NCBI GenBank assembly: GCA_003280895.1 | Contig: QCDM01000002.1 | Span: 62,001-126,000 of the forward strand | Length of the DNA: 64,000 bases | Source: Prochlorococcus sp. AG-355-I20 | Lineage (GTDB): Bacteria > Cyanobacteriota > Cyanobacteriia > PCC-6307 > Cyanobiaceae | Reading direction: 5' to 3' | Shown: positions 20,862-31,178 of the stretch, one piece after another | How positions within the stretch are numbered: the first letter of the stretch is position 1 | How the letters are laid out: every line of letters begins with the position of its first letter | Notes under the pieces: model-generated | Databases searched by the model: none | Seen by the model: the letters and a program-made list of their open reading frames with translations, nothing else | Told to the model about the DNA's origin: nothing | Program-made: the position numbers and the translations under genes

Positions 20862-23033
20862 TTACATTTTTACAACTTCTCCAACCTTGTACCATTTATC
20901 CTTTAGAACATTTTCATATTTACGATTGCAACTAATCAACAAGGGGCCGCAAGTTTGAGGATCTAATAATAATGATATTCTCTCTTTAAAAGTCTCCTGA
21001 TCTAATGAATTTTCGTGTAAAAAATTAATTATTCTTTTTTGCTTATTTAATTTATAAATTTTGTCAAAAATTTCTTTATTAGATTCAAAGAAAGTGCTTT
21101 TAACATCTTTTCTTATTAAATCAAATACTCCAGGATAAGCTTTAAATGAAAACAAATCTAATAAAACTTTTAGTGGCTCAAGATTATTGCTTTTCCTATA
21201 TAAATTAGATGATTCAACCATTTCTTTAAGATGTCCAATAAATCCATATCCAGTAATATCAGTCGCAGCATTGACTAATGATTCTTTAAATTGATTTTGA
21301 AAAAGATAAATTTCATCAATCAAATATTGCTGACTCTTTACTAAATTATTAATTATTTCAGAAGAACTTCCTAGCATATTAATATTTTGCATTTGACCGG
21401 CAAAGTAAATCCCAACGCCAAGAGGTCTGGACATCATAAGAATATCTCCAATATTCATTCCAGATTTGAGCCATGGTTTTGCTCCATTTTTTAAAATACC
21501 TTGAACTGTTAAAGAAATATCTATTCCTAATGAATAGGGTTTATTTACTAAACTTCTTGCCTCGAAAGTATGGCCTCCGAGTAATTCACCTCCATGATTC
21601 TCAACTGTTGATTTAATACCTTTAAGTGATTGAGAAAAGAGGTAACTCTGAAATTCCCTTTCAACTTTTGGTAATGAAATTAAAGCCTGCGCGGATGAAA
21701 GTTTTGCTCCGCATGCCCACAAATCTGAACAAGCATGCAAAGTAGTAATTTTTGCATTCAGCCAAGGATCACTTACCAAAGCAGGAAATCCATCTACACT
21801 TTGCAAGATAATATCTTGACCATTTTGATATATCTCAACTGAATCTTCAGGTGATGAGGCAAAAGAATCTAAATTAGAATTTATTAATGATTTATTCAAA
21901 ACAAACTGAGGAATTTTAGCTGCACATCCTCTGCAATCATTGAATGAAATATTTTTTTCATTACTTTTCATAATTAGCCTTTTTGATCTGAATTTTTTAA
22001 TAAAGTTGAGATCAATTTTATGCTTTAAAATCCAAAAAATAAAAGAGGGACCGAAAACAAAATTGCGATAAATAGCAAAAGCCTTTGGATGATGGCTTGG
22101 AAATGTATTTACTATTTGCAATCCGATCTTTTGAGGAAACCAATTTTTTAATGATCTCCCTTCTATATCTTTTTTTAGATTTTGGACTAATGTATTTACT
22201 ACTTTCACTGCAAAAACTCCAGATGCTGGTCTTTTTGCTTCACCTACAACTGCGCAATCACCGACAGCAAAGATTCCAGATAAACTTTTTATCTGCAAAT
22301 TCTGATTTGTGATTATTCTGCCATGAGTATCCAAATCTAATAATTTTTTTTGTGCCCATAACGGAGATGTATTTCCAGTACATAAAAGAATCTTGCCATA
22401 ATCAAAATTAAGTTTTTCAACTAAATCAATATTGGAATTCCCTAAATTTTTTACTATTGTTTTATTAATTTTTCTTGAATCACATAATAGTTTTAAAGGT
22501 CTATCTCTCCATCTTTTTCTCAAAGCATATGATACTTCAATTGCAGCAAGGCCACTCCCAACAATTACAAATGGAAGTTCATTAACTGAATCAAAAATGT
22601 CCTCTTTTTGTATTAAATCATAAGCCCTTAAAAAAGGTTTAATTGAAAAAGCATTTCGATTTTTAACTAGTGATTCAAATTCTTTTGGAATTATTGTTTG
22701 ACTTCCATAATTAAGCACCAACTTCGAATAATTAACTGAAGGTCTATTACTTAAAACAATTTTCTTTAAATTGAAATCAATATCCTTAACTTCTTCTTCT
22801 ACAAAAGATACTTTTGCATTTTTTGCTAAAGATTTTATATCAATTAAACAATCTTCTAAAGTGATTGATTTTGAAATCACCGATGGGAATATAGCCGAAT
22901 AAACCAAATGAGAATCTCTAGATATAATTGAAACAGGAATTTCTGGCATTAATTTCGGAAACATTAACCATTTCTTCAATAAAGAAACATTTGAGTGACC
23001 TCCTCCAATTAGTACCAGATGATTAAAAGTCAT
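20862..23033 (-). CDS. selD: Fusion protein: FAD/NAD(P) oxidoreductase (NDH-2-like) + selenophosphate synthase (SelD)
   Basis: N-terminal LIGGGHSNVSLL and GIFAVGDCAV; C-terminal CRGCAAKI..., SDLWACGAKLSSAQAL, GGHTFEARS, TDITGYGFIGHL, LLDPQTCGPLL. Confidence 0.92.
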   Translation of the reverse strand: MTFNHLVLIGGGHSNVSLLKKWLMFPKLMPEIPVSIISRDSHLVYSAIFPSVISKSITLEDCLIDIKSLAKNAKVSFVEEEVKDIDFNLKKIVLSNRPSVNYSKLVLNYGSQTIIPKEFESLVKNRNAFSIKPFLRAYDLIQKEDIFDSVNELPFVIVGSGLAAIEVSYALRKRWRDRPLKLLCDSRKINKTIVKNLGNSNIDLVEKLNFDYGKILLCTGNTSPLWAQKKLLDLDTHGRIITNQNLQIKSLSGIFAVGDCAVVGEAKRPASGVFAVKVVNTLVQNLKKDIEGRSLKNWFPQKIGLQIVNTFPSHHPKAFAIYRNFVFGPSFIFWILKHKIDLNFIKKFRSKRLIMKSNEKNISFNDCRGCAAKIPQFVLNKSLINSNLDSFASSPEDSVEIYQNGQDIILQSVDGFPALVSDPWLNAKITTLHACSDLWACGAKLSSAQALISLPKVEREFQSYLFSQSLKGIKSTVENHGGELLGGHTFEARSLVNKPYSLGIDISLTVQGILKNGAKPWLKSGMNIGDILMMSRPLGVGIYFAGQMQNINMLGSSSEIINNLVKSQQYLIDEIYLFQNQFKESLVNAATDITGYGFIGHLKEMVESSNLYRKSNNLEPLKVLLDLFSFKAYPGVFDLIRKDVKSTFFESNKEIFDKIYKLNKQKRIINFLHENSLDQETFKERISLLLDPQTCGPLLISCNRKYENVLKDKWYKVGEVVKM

Positions 23034-23043
23034 TTACATCACT

Positions 23044-23937
23044 ATGAATAAAGAACATTTATTACCAATTGAAAAATCCAGATTAGGAGTGATTGGTGGA
23101 AGTGGATTTTATTCAATGGATCAAATAGAGTACTTAAGAGAAATAGAAATCAATACTCCCTATGGTAAACCCTCTGATTCAATAAAAGTATATAATCTTG
23201 GAAACCTAGAGATAGCATTCATTCCTAGACATGGCAGAACACATAGTTTAAATCCTTCAGAAATCCCTTACAAAGCTAATATTTGGGCTCTTAGATCAAT
23301 AGGAGTAAGATGGATTATTGCTCCATCAGCAGTTGGTTCATTACAAGAACAGATAAGGCCACTTGATATAGTGGTTCCAGATCAATTTATAGACCGGACA
23401 AAAAATAGACCTGCAACCTTCTTTAACGAGGGAGCTGTTGCTCACGTAACTATGGGGGATCCCTTCTGCACAAATTTATCACGTATATTAAGTGAAATCG
23501 GAGAAAAAAATATTCCTGGCGGTAGACAATTGCATAGAGGGGGTACCTATCTAGCAATGGAAGGTCCCGCTTTCTCAACTAGAGCAGAATCTAATTTATA
23601 TAGGAGTTGGGGATGTTCAATAATTGGAATGACGAATCACACAGAAGCAAGATTAGCTAAAGAAGCTGAAATAGCTTACTCCTCTTTATCTATGGTTACT
23701 GATTATGATTGCTGGCATCAAACTCATCAAGAAGTTTCTGTAGAGATGGTTTTGGATAATCTTAGATCAAATACTGAAGTGGCTAATAAAATAATATTTG
23801 AAGTAGCTAAATTAATTGAAAAAGAAAGACCAAAAAGTAAGTCTCATTTTTCATTAAAAGATGGATTGATAACCCAAAAAGAAAATATCCCAAGCTCCAC
23901 AAAAGAGAAACTAAGGATATTTACTGATTCTTATTAG
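23044..23937 (+). CDS. mtnP: S-methyl-5'-thioadenosine phosphorylase / purine nucleoside phosphorylase family
   Basis: GVIGGSGFY, FIPRHGRTHSLNPSEIPYKANIWALRSIGV, MEGPAFSTRAES, TNHTEARLAKEAEI. Confidence 0.93.
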   Translation: MNKEHLLPIEKSRLGVIGGSGFYSMDQIEYLREIEINTPYGKPSDSIKVYNLGNLEIAFIPRHGRTHSLNPSEIPYKANIWALRSIGVRWIIAPSAVGSLQEQIRPLDIVVPDQFIDRTKNRPATFFNEGAVAHVTMGDPFCTNLSRILSEIGEKNIPGGRQLHRGGTYLAMEGPAFSTRAESNLYRSWGCSIIGMTNHTEARLAKEAEIAYSSLSMVTDYDCWHQTHQEVSVEMVLDNLRSNTEVANKIIFEVAKLIEKERPKSKSHFSLKDGLITQKENIPSSTKEKLRIFTDSY

Positions 23938-23980
23938 GATTATTTGATATAAGTGATTATCAGGTCAAGGTAAGGAATTG

Positions 23981-24178
23981 TTAGCCTCCACCTCCAACCC
24001 CTTGGTATGAACCATAGAAGAATATTCCTAAGACGAAGATAACTGCAATTCCACCTGCTGTAGCAACAAGCCATAGAGGAAGAGTTCCTTCAGTCCATCT
24101 TCTTTCCCATGCAACTGCTGGTCTACCGTCGGGAAGTCTATCTGGAATTCTTCCATCAGGTCCTTTTAATTTACTCAT
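23981..24178 (-). CDS. psbJ: Photosystem II protein PsbJ
   Basis: C-terminal [32 protein letters not shown]; last gene of psbEFLJ. Confidence 0.96.
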   Translation of the reverse strand: MSKLKGPDGRIPDRLPDGRPAVAWERRWTEGTLPLWLVATAGGIAVIFVLGIFFYGSYQGVGGGG

Positions 24179-24187
24179 GATTTTAAT

Positions 24188-24307
24188 TTAATTGAAAAAG
24201 TAACTGGAAAATAAAATTCCCAATACAAAGACTGATAATAAGCCTAAATAAAGGCTTGTACGATTAAGTTCAACTGGAACTTTGTTAGGATTTTCGTTTA
24301 CTTGCAT
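24188..24307 (-). CDS. psbL: Photosystem II protein PsbL (39 aa; supplied ORF 24188..24400 is over-extended)
   Basis: [39 protein letters not shown]. Confidence 0.96.
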
Positions 24308-24318
24308 GATAGTTAAAT

Positions 24319-24465
24319 TTATCGGGCTACGAATTGCATAGCCGCAATGGAACCCAAAAAGAATACTGATGGAATAGCTAGAGCGTGAACTGCTAGCCAA
24401 CGAACAGTAAATATAGGATAAACGCGGACTTCCGCAGCCTGCATTGGAGCTTGAGAATTAGACAT
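24319..24465 (-). CDS. psbF: Cytochrome b559 beta subunit PsbF (48 aa), not in supplied ORF track
   Basis: [48 protein letters not shown]. Confidence 0.97.
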
Positions 24466-24467
24466 AG

Positions 24468-24716
24468 TTATTTTGTTCTTAAATCAAGTTGGGACTTCGC
24501 ATCAAATCTTTGTGTTACAACAGGAGCTTTTGCTTCAGATGCCTGAAAATAACTATCCGGACGAGGAGTACCAAAAGCGTCGTAAGCCAAGCCTGTGTAT
24601 ACGAATAAGAAGCCTGCTATAAAAATAGCTGGTAATGTTACTGCATGAATAATCCAGTACCTAATACTGGTGATTATTTCAAAAAATGGGCGTTCACCCG
24701 TTGAACCTGCGGCCAT
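24468..24716 (-). CDS. psbE: Cytochrome b559 alpha subunit PsbE (82 aa)
   Basis: [53 protein letters not shown]. Confidence 0.97.
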   Translation of the reverse strand: MAAGSTGERPFFEIITSIRYWIIHAVTLPAIFIAGFLFVYTGLAYDAFGTPRPDSYFQASEAKAPVVTQRFDAKSQLDLRTK

Positions 24717-24853
24717 AATCACAAATGTTTACCATATGATCTTACAGTGTAAAATCATAAGTTCGCGAAGAAATTAACAGCTTGGTTACAGACAGTTGTT
24801 AAATTCATTCAAAATTAAGATTTTTTTTATTATTTTCTTAAGTTATTACAGAT

Positions 24854-25867
24854 TTAGCCATTCCATTTAAGAATGTAACCACGCTCGCCAAGTATAAATC
24901 CTTTTTGATTATCTAAAGACTCTTTATCAAGAAAAACTATTTTTATATAGTTAGTAGGCAATGCAGAAGCAAGAGGATCCGAATTCCAAGTTTCACCTTG
25001 ATCTTTACTTACTATTAATGTACCATTACCACCGCCAGCCCATATGTCACCATTTGGATCCCATCCCATATCTAAATAATTATAACCATTAAGAATAGGG
25101 ATTATAGGCTTTGACCAGCTTTCTAGATTATTAGAATCTTCATTAAATCTAATTTCCGCACCTCTTGAAAGCATCCATAAACTTCCTTCTGGATTGAAAC
25201 CAATGCTTTGCACTCTTTTACTACTTGCTCTTTGATGAGCAATCCAAGTATTGCTATCACTATCGAGAGTAGAGAAGAAATTTCCAAGACTGCTTACACT
25301 CACATAATCACCGCTAGATGTTCTTCTTAAATCTCTTATACCTCCCTGTTCCGATGGGTCTGATACTTTTGCCTCCCATGTTTCACCGCTATTGGAAGTT
25401 TCATAAATAGCTGCTGAGGTTGTCGCCAATTGAGCAACTCCTTCATCGATAGTAGTAACTAAGAAAGGCTGGCCTGGTAACTTCCCAAGTGAAAGCCTAG
25501 TCCAATTTTTACCTTCATCGAGAGTATGCATTACGAGAGAGGGTTGCCCTATTAACCAACCTTCAGAACCCTTGAAATCAATATCGAGAAGGCGAAAGTT
25601 CTCTTCAGCAGAAATATCTAATGATCTTTTTTCCCATGTTTCACCACCGTCAGTAGATTCCATAATCAATCTGTTTGAACCTACTAAAAAACCATGATTA
25701 TCATCTATAAAATCAACATCTAAAGCATTAGCCTGATCTTCAAACTGAATTGTTTTCCAAGGGCTGCTTTCATTCATCTTGACACCTGTAGATGAACAAC
25801 TGCTTAAAACAAAACAGAGAACTACAGATAAAAGAAGATTAGGAATACTGGTAAAAAAATTTTTCAT
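24854..25867 (-). CDS. ycf48: Photosystem II assembly factor Ycf48/HCF136-like lipoprotein
   Basis: Lipobox-like LSSCSS; repeated STDGGETWE / SKDQGETW / [12 protein letters not shown] motifs; next to psbEFLJ and rubredoxin. Confidence 0.93.
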   Translation of the reverse strand: MKNFFTSIPNLLLSVVLCFVLSSCSSTGVKMNESSPWKTIQFEDQANALDVDFIDDNHGFLVGSNRLIMESTDGGETWEKRSLDISAEENFRLLDIDFKGSEGWLIGQPSLVMHTLDEGKNWTRLSLGKLPGQPFLVTTIDEGVAQLATTSAAIYETSNSGETWEAKVSDPSEQGGIRDLRRTSSGDYVSVSSLGNFFSTLDSDSNTWIAHQRASSKRVQSIGFNPEGSLWMLSRGAEIRFNEDSNNLESWSKPIIPILNGYNYLDMGWDPNGDIWAGGGNGTLIVSKDQGETWNSDPLASALPTNYIKIVFLDKESLDNQKGFILGERGYILKWNG

Positions 25868-25876
25868 TTAATTATA

Positions 25877-26305
25877 TTAATGCAAAGAGTACAAAGAAAG
25901 GAACATAGCAGCAGCAAACGCCAAACCTCCAAAAATCAAAATATTTTTTTGTCCAGGAGGTAAACTATTAAATCCAAATCCATAAACTAAATTCTCTTCA
26001 AATCCACTAGGTTTTGCTCTAGATCCAATATCCTTATAAAAATTTTTACCAGCTCGACATACAGGGCAAGCAAAAGTATTCCCATCCAACTCTGAAAAAG
26101 GCGTATTTTTAGGTATGTTTAATTTTTTATTTCCTTCAGACGGATCATAAATGTATCCACAACTTCTACATTCGAATCTATTTTGTTCTAAATTAAGAAT
26201 AGGTTGTTCAACATTTACTCCTGAGGAGTTTTCAGAAAGATTTTCTTTCTCGGAGTCCTCAACTATTTTGTTTTCCTCAGAGGCTGGTTGAATGTTTTCA
26301 CTCAC
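25877..26305 (-). CDS. Rubredoxin with C-terminal membrane anchor
   Basis: CRSCGYIYDPSEG...FACPVCRAGKNFY plus hydrophobic tail NILIFGGLAFAAAMFLSLY. Confidence 0.92.
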   Translation of the reverse strand: MSENIQPASEENKIVEDSEKENLSENSSGVNVEQPILNLEQNRFECRSCGYIYDPSEGNKKLNIPKNTPFSELDGNTFACPVCRAGKNFYKDIGSRAKPSGFEENLVYGFGFNSLPPGQKNILIFGGLAFAAAMFLSLYSLH

Positions 26306-26381
26306 GGTTTATTATTGTTCTTTAAGAACTTTAAAAGATTTTGCCTAATTAAGCGACTTTTATTCAAAATTAATTTTTAAG

Positions 26382-26744
26382 ATGTTTTTATTAAATGGCT
26401 ACGAATATTTTTTAGGTTTCCTTCTCATTGCCGCAGCAGTTCCAATATTAGCTCTAGTTACTAATCTTATCGTTGCCCCAAAAGGCAGAACAGGGGAAAG
26501 AAAACTTACATATGAATCTGGAATGGAGCCTATAGGAGGAGCATGGATTCAATTCAATATTCGTTATTACATGTTTGCCTTAGTTTTCGTTATATTTGAT
26601 GTTGAGACAGTATTCCTTTATCCTTGGGCAGTTGCCTTCAATAGATTAGGCTTATTAGCTTTTATTGAGGCTTTAATTTTCATTGCAATACTTGTTATCG
26701 CTCTGGCATACGCATGGAGAAAAGGTGCTCTAGAATGGAGTTAA
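26382..26744 (+). CDS. ndhC: NAD(P)H-quinone oxidoreductase subunit 3
   Basis: [43 protein letters not shown]. Confidence 0.97.
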   Translation: MFLLNGYEYFLGFLLIAAAVPILALVTNLIVAPKGRTGERKLTYESGMEPIGGAWIQFNIRYYMFALVFVIFDVETVFLYPWAVAFNRLGLLAFIEALIFIAILVIALAYAWRKGALEWS

Positions 26745-26748
26745 AAAA

Positions 26749-27492
26749 TTGAATCCACAATTATCCCCAAAAGCAATAAGAGAAATCCGAGAAGGGACTT
26801 GCAATCCTCTTGGTGCACCCCAAGTTACTACAGATTTAAGCGAAAATATTATATTGACAAGTTTAGATGACCTTCATAATTGGGCTAGGTTGAGCAGTCT
26901 ATGGCCTCTTTTGTACGGAACAGCTTGTTGTTTTATAGAATTTGCTGCCTTAATAGGATCAAGATTTGATTTTGATAGATTTGGATTAGTACCTAGAAGC
27001 TCGCCAAGGCAAGCAGATTTATTAATAGTTGCAGGGACGGTAACAATGAAGATGGCACCCGCGCTTGTAAGACTTTATGAGCAGATGCCTGAACCAAAGT
27101 ATGTTATCGCTATGGGTGCTTGCACAATCACAGGTGGAATGTTCAGTGCAGATTCTACAACTGCTGTAAGAGGCGTTGATAAGTTGATACCAGTTGATTT
27201 ATACCTTCCAGGATGCCCACCAAGACCAGAAGCAATTTTTGATGCTGTAATTAAGTTAAGAAAAAAAGTTGGTAATGAATCAATTTTAGAGCGCAGAAAA
27301 ACAGAACAAACTCACAGATACATAACATCTGATCACGAAATGAATATCGTTTTCTCAGAAAATACAGGTGAATATCTAAACAAAACTTCTAATAATGCCA
27401 TCACCTCCTCAAAAAAAGAACAAATAACTGAATTATCTGAATTATCTGAAAACACCGAAAAAGCTGAAATTATTGACACTGTAGAAGATTAA
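26749..27492 (+). CDS. ndhK: NAD(P)H-quinone oxidoreductase subunit K (TTG start)
   Basis: [43 protein letters not shown]. Confidence 0.97.
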   Translation: MNPQLSPKAIREIREGTCNPLGAPQVTTDLSENIILTSLDDLHNWARLSSLWPLLYGTACCFIEFAALIGSRFDFDRFGLVPRSSPRQADLLIVAGTVTMKMAPALVRLYEQMPEPKYVIAMGACTITGGMFSADSTTAVRGVDKLIPVDLYLPGCPPRPEAIFDAVIKLRKKVGNESILERRKTEQTHRYITSDHEMNIVFSENTGEYLNKTSNNAITSSKKEQITELSELSENTEKAEIIDTVED

Positions 27493-28022
27493 TGGAAAAA
27501 GACGGTTTAGCTAAATCCTCAGATACCTCGATAGAAAAAGAAGGCTTTATCAGCCAATATTTGTCTAAAGATGGAATTTCAAATCAATCTTTACCTGATG
27601 ATCACATAGGTATTGAAAACATTTCTGTGGAACCTAATAAATTATATGAAGCAGTATCCGCATTAAGAAATTACGGTTTCAATTATCTCCAATGTCAAGG
27701 AGGATATGATGAGGGGCCAGGAAAAAATCTCGTGAGTTTCTACCATTTTATAACAGTTGATGATTTACAAAAAATTGAAAAAATTAAAGAAGTCAGATTA
27801 AAAGTTTTCCTAAAAAGAGATTCTGATTTATCAATCCCTAGTTTGTATGAAATTTTTAAAGGAAGTGATTGGCAAGAAAGAGAAACTTTTGATATGTATG
27901 GAATAAACTTTATTGATCATCCAAATCCCAAAAGATTATTAATGCCTGAAGATTGGAGAGGATGGCCATTAAGGAAAGATTATATACAGCCAGATTTCTA
28001 TGAACTTCAAGATGCTTATTAG
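27492..28022 (+). CDS. ndhJ: NAD(P)H-quinone oxidoreductase subunit J
   Basis: [38 protein letters not shown]; 1-nt overlap with ndhK. Confidence 0.96.
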   Translation: MEKDGLAKSSDTSIEKEGFISQYLSKDGISNQSLPDDHIGIENISVEPNKLYEAVSALRNYGFNYLQCQGGYDEGPGKNLVSFYHFITVDDLQKIEKIKEVRLKVFLKRDSDLSIPSLYEIFKGSDWQERETFDMYGINFIDHPNPKRLLMPEDWRGWPLRKDYIQPDFYELQDAY

Positions 28023-29404
28023 TTTAATTTTTTTAATTTGCGGTAAATAAACATAACTGCTCTTGCTAGTCTCCTTGGATCATGTCTAAGAGTTGGAGTT
28101 ATTCTTTTTGAATATAATGGTGCTTGCAAAACATAATAACCTTCAGATAATAATTTTTCTTTATTACATTTAACAGGCTCTGCTCCTCTACTTTCGTAAT
28201 ATTCTACTAAAGGAGACTTCTCAAATTGAATCTGAGATAAGATTGAGTTAAAAATTCGAGCATTAACTCCAAAATTTGATAATTGTTTTTCTATTGCTTT
28301 GATATGTTTATAGACATCAAGTCCATCTGTTTCTCCAGGTTGAGTCATCAAATTACTTATATAAATTTTAGGAGCATTACTTTGCAATAAGGCATCCACT
28401 ATCTCTGGTACTAAAAGATTAGGCAATAAAGAAGTGTACAAACTACCTGGGCCAAGAACAATTAAATCAGCTTCTTTTATAGATTCAAGAGCACTCGGAA
28501 GAGCTGAAGGATTTTCTGGTAGGTAACCAATCCTCGAAATTAATTTTTTAGATTTGCTTATCTTGCTTTCACCAAAAATTTTTTCACCATCTTCTAATTC
28601 GGCCCATAACATAACATCAATATTTGTTGCAGGTAAAACTTGACCTTGTACCGCCAAAACCTTACTAGAGGCTTGAACTGCTTTTTCTAAACTGCCTGTG
28701 ATTGTTGTCAAAGCTGACAAGAATAGATTTCCAAAGCTATGACCTTCCAGGCCACTACCCTCTGAAAATCTGTACTGAAATAATCTAGTTAAAGTAGGTT
28801 CTTCGTTTGATAAGGCTGCCAAACAATTTCTAATATCTCCTGGAGGTTGCACACCTAATTGTTTTCTGAGAATTCCACTACTTCCACCATCATCGGATAC
28901 AGTTACGATTGCTGTAATATTACTACTGTAATCTTTTAAGCCTTTCAGTAGAGTAGATAAGCCTGTACCGCCGCCAATAGCAACAATATTTGGGCCTCTG
29001 TTTAATTTACTTTTAACTCTTAATGCATCAACTAAAAATGTATCTTTTTCTGGAACAAGCGCTTTTTGGATAGAGTTAATACTTCTATTTTGTCCAATCC
29101 CTATTAGTATTATCCCAATAACAAAGATTAATGGTCCCATTAATGAAACAGGCAAAATACTAGTTAAACCTTTAATTACCGAAAAAAAGATTTCAATAAG
29201 CCAATAGAGCGGTCTTAAATTTGTCCAAATTGCCACTCCTAATAATGTAGTTAAAAAACCTATCGCAGATGTAAACATCCATCTTTTTATTACCAACCCT
29301 GGCAAAAGCCAACTCAAAATTCTTAAGATTTTCTTCAATAATTCAAAATTAGACTTTTTAAAATTTTTATAGTATAGTCTTACCCTTTTTTTACGCTTAT
29401 TCAT
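28019..29404 (-). CDS. YvcK/CofD-like protein (gluconeogenesis factor family) with N-terminal TM segments; supplied ORF extends to 29455
   Basis: [67 protein letters not shown]. Confidence 0.92.
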   Translation of the reverse strand: MNKRKKRVRLYYKNFKKSNFELLKKILRILSWLLPGLVIKRWMFTSAIGFLTTLLGVAIWTNLRPLYWLIEIFFSVIKGLTSILPVSLMGPLIFVIGIILIGIGQNRSINSIQKALVPEKDTFLVDALRVKSKLNRGPNIVAIGGGTGLSTLLKGLKDYSSNITAIVTVSDDGGSSGILRKQLGVQPPGDIRNCLAALSNEEPTLTRLFQYRFSEGSGLEGHSFGNLFLSALTTITGSLEKAVQASSKVLAVQGQVLPATNIDVMLWAELEDGEKIFGESKISKSKKLISRIGYLPENPSALPSALESIKEADLIVLGPGSLYTSLLPNLLVPEIVDALLQSNAPKIYISNLMTQPGETDGLDVYKHIKAIEKQLSNFGVNARIFNSILSQIQFEKSPLVEYYESRGAEPVKCNKEKLLSEGYYVLQAPLYSKRITPTLRHDPRRLARAVMFIYRKLKKLN

Positions 29405-29534
29405 TAAAAAACCTCTTAAATTATTTTTCTCAAATTTGAATATATGTAGAATCATTATAAATCAAATTTATACATCCTTTTTTTATTTCTAAAAATAGGC
29501 AAAATGAAATAAATAGATACTATTTAGATAAGTT

Positions 29535-30320
29535 TTGAAAAAATCAAAACATGCAGTTGAAACCAAAAACCTCTCAATAAGCTGGGGAGAAGTAAATGTG
29601 CTTAATCAAATAAATTTTGAACTTAATAATGGAGAGAAATTAGCTATTGTGGGTCCCTCAGGTTCAGGAAAATCAACCATATTAAAAATATTAGCAGGAC
29701 TCATTTTACCTACCAAAGGAGAATTAAGAATATTTGGTGAGATGCAAACATATTTGAGATTAGATCAAAATAATCCTCCTGATGTAAGACTAGTTTTTCA
29801 GAACCCAGCTTTATTAGGATCTTTAACTATTGAAGAAAATGTAGGTTTTCTCCTTAAGAGGAATAAAAACCTATCTAAAAAGTTAATTCATGAAATAGTA
29901 TCTGAATGTTTAGCTGAGGTAGGATTATTTAATGTTGAGAATAAACTTCCAAATGAATTAAGCGGAGGCATGCAAAAAAGAGTAAGTTTTGCCAGAGCAT
30001 TAATTACTGATCAAACTCTTAATGCAAAGTCTAAACCTTTATTACTTTTTGATGAACCAACTGCCGGCCTTGATCCAATTGCCTCATCAAGAATTGAAGA
30101 TTTAATTAATAAAACAAATGATAAAGCTAGCGGATCATCTATTGTAGTAAGCCATGTTCTTAGTACTATAGAAAGGACTTCAGATAAAGTTTTAATGCTT
30201 TATGGAGGCAAATTCAGATGGGCTGGCTCAATTGATGAATTCAAAAAGAGTAAAGATCCCTATGTATATCAATTTAGGAATGGGAAACTTGATGGTCCAA
30301 TGCAACCCAAAGACATTTAG
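29535..30320 (+). CDS. ABC transporter ATP-binding protein (MlaF/TGD3-type)
   Basis: GPSGSGKSTILKILAGL, LSGGMQKRVSFARAL, LLFDEPTAGLDPI; followed by MCE protein. Confidence 0.9.
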   Translation: MKKSKHAVETKNLSISWGEVNVLNQINFELNNGEKLAIVGPSGSGKSTILKILAGLILPTKGELRIFGEMQTYLRLDQNNPPDVRLVFQNPALLGSLTIEENVGFLLKRNKNLSKKLIHEIVSECLAEVGLFNVENKLPNELSGGMQKRVSFARALITDQTLNAKSKPLLLFDEPTAGLDPIASSRIEDLINKTNDKASGSSIVVSHVLSTIERTSDKVLMLYGGKFRWAGSIDEFKKSKDPYVYQFRNGKLDGPMQPKDI

Positions 30321-30325
30321 AAATT

Positions 30326-31171
30326 ATGCGTAGAAGCTTACGAGATTCTATAGTTGGTTTTTCCTTATTAGGGGGAATTTTAATATTCACATTTTTTTCT
30401 TTTTGGCTTAGAGGAGTTAGATTATCTTCAAAAAATTGGTACCTCTTTGCTGAATTCAATAACGCAAGCGGTTTATCAAAAAAATCTCCAGTTACTTATA
30501 GAGGAATCTTAGTTGGATCGATAGAAGATATCTTGTTTACGAATGAATCAATTAAAGCAAAAATAGTTTTAAATAATCCTGACATTATTCTTCCAAGGCC
30601 AGCATTTGCAAGAGTAGTTACAAATTCTTTCCTTGGAGGAGACGTACAAGTTGCTTTAGAAACTAGTGAAAAGACAATTCCCAAAAACATTGCAAAACCT
30701 ATATCCGAAAAATGCGATAACAAATTAATTATTTGTCAGGGAGACACTATCACAGGTAAACAACTATCAAGTCTCTCAAATATAACTAATAAAATAAGCC
30801 AACTTTTAAAAGACACAAATCAAGAAAACTTAATTGAAAACATCGTTAGCTCAATTGACCAATTTGATAGAACACAAGAAAATCTTGATGAATTAATTTA
30901 TTTATCTAAACAAGAACTACAAAGAGTTGAACCATTAATAAAAGAAATTACAATTGCTGCCAATCATTTAAATAACATTTTGTCTAATATTGATGACAAA
31001 GAAACCCTTAATGACATTAAATTGACAATTAATGCTGCTAGGTCTATCTCAACCAAAATTGATGATATGAGCGATGATTTTGTAAAATTAAAACAAGATA
31101 AAGAATTAACTAAATCTATAAGAGATTTAACGATTGGACTTTCAAAATTCCTTAACGAAATTTATCCATAA
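30326..31171 (+). CDS. MCE/MlaD-family substrate-binding protein
   Basis: N-terminal TM, FAEFNNASGLSKKSPVTYRGILVGSIEDI MCE signature. Confidence 0.88.
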   Translation: MRRSLRDSIVGFSLLGGILIFTFFSFWLRGVRLSSKNWYLFAEFNNASGLSKKSPVTYRGILVGSIEDILFTNESIKAKIVLNNPDIILPRPAFARVVTNSFLGGDVQVALETSEKTIPKNIAKPISEKCDNKLIICQGDTITGKQLSSLSNITNKISQLLKDTNQENLIENIVSSIDQFDRTQENLDELIYLSKQELQRVEPLIKEITIAANHLNNILSNIDDKETLNDIKLTINAARSISTKIDDMSDDFVKLKQDKELTKSIRDLTIGLSKFLNEIYP

Positions 31172-31178
31172 GAAATAT

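Noticed and set aside
27427-27447. Short tandem repeat (GAATTATCT x2) near the ndhK 3' end
   Set aside because: Two copies only, in-frame in the variable NdhK C-terminal tail (LSELSE); not notable
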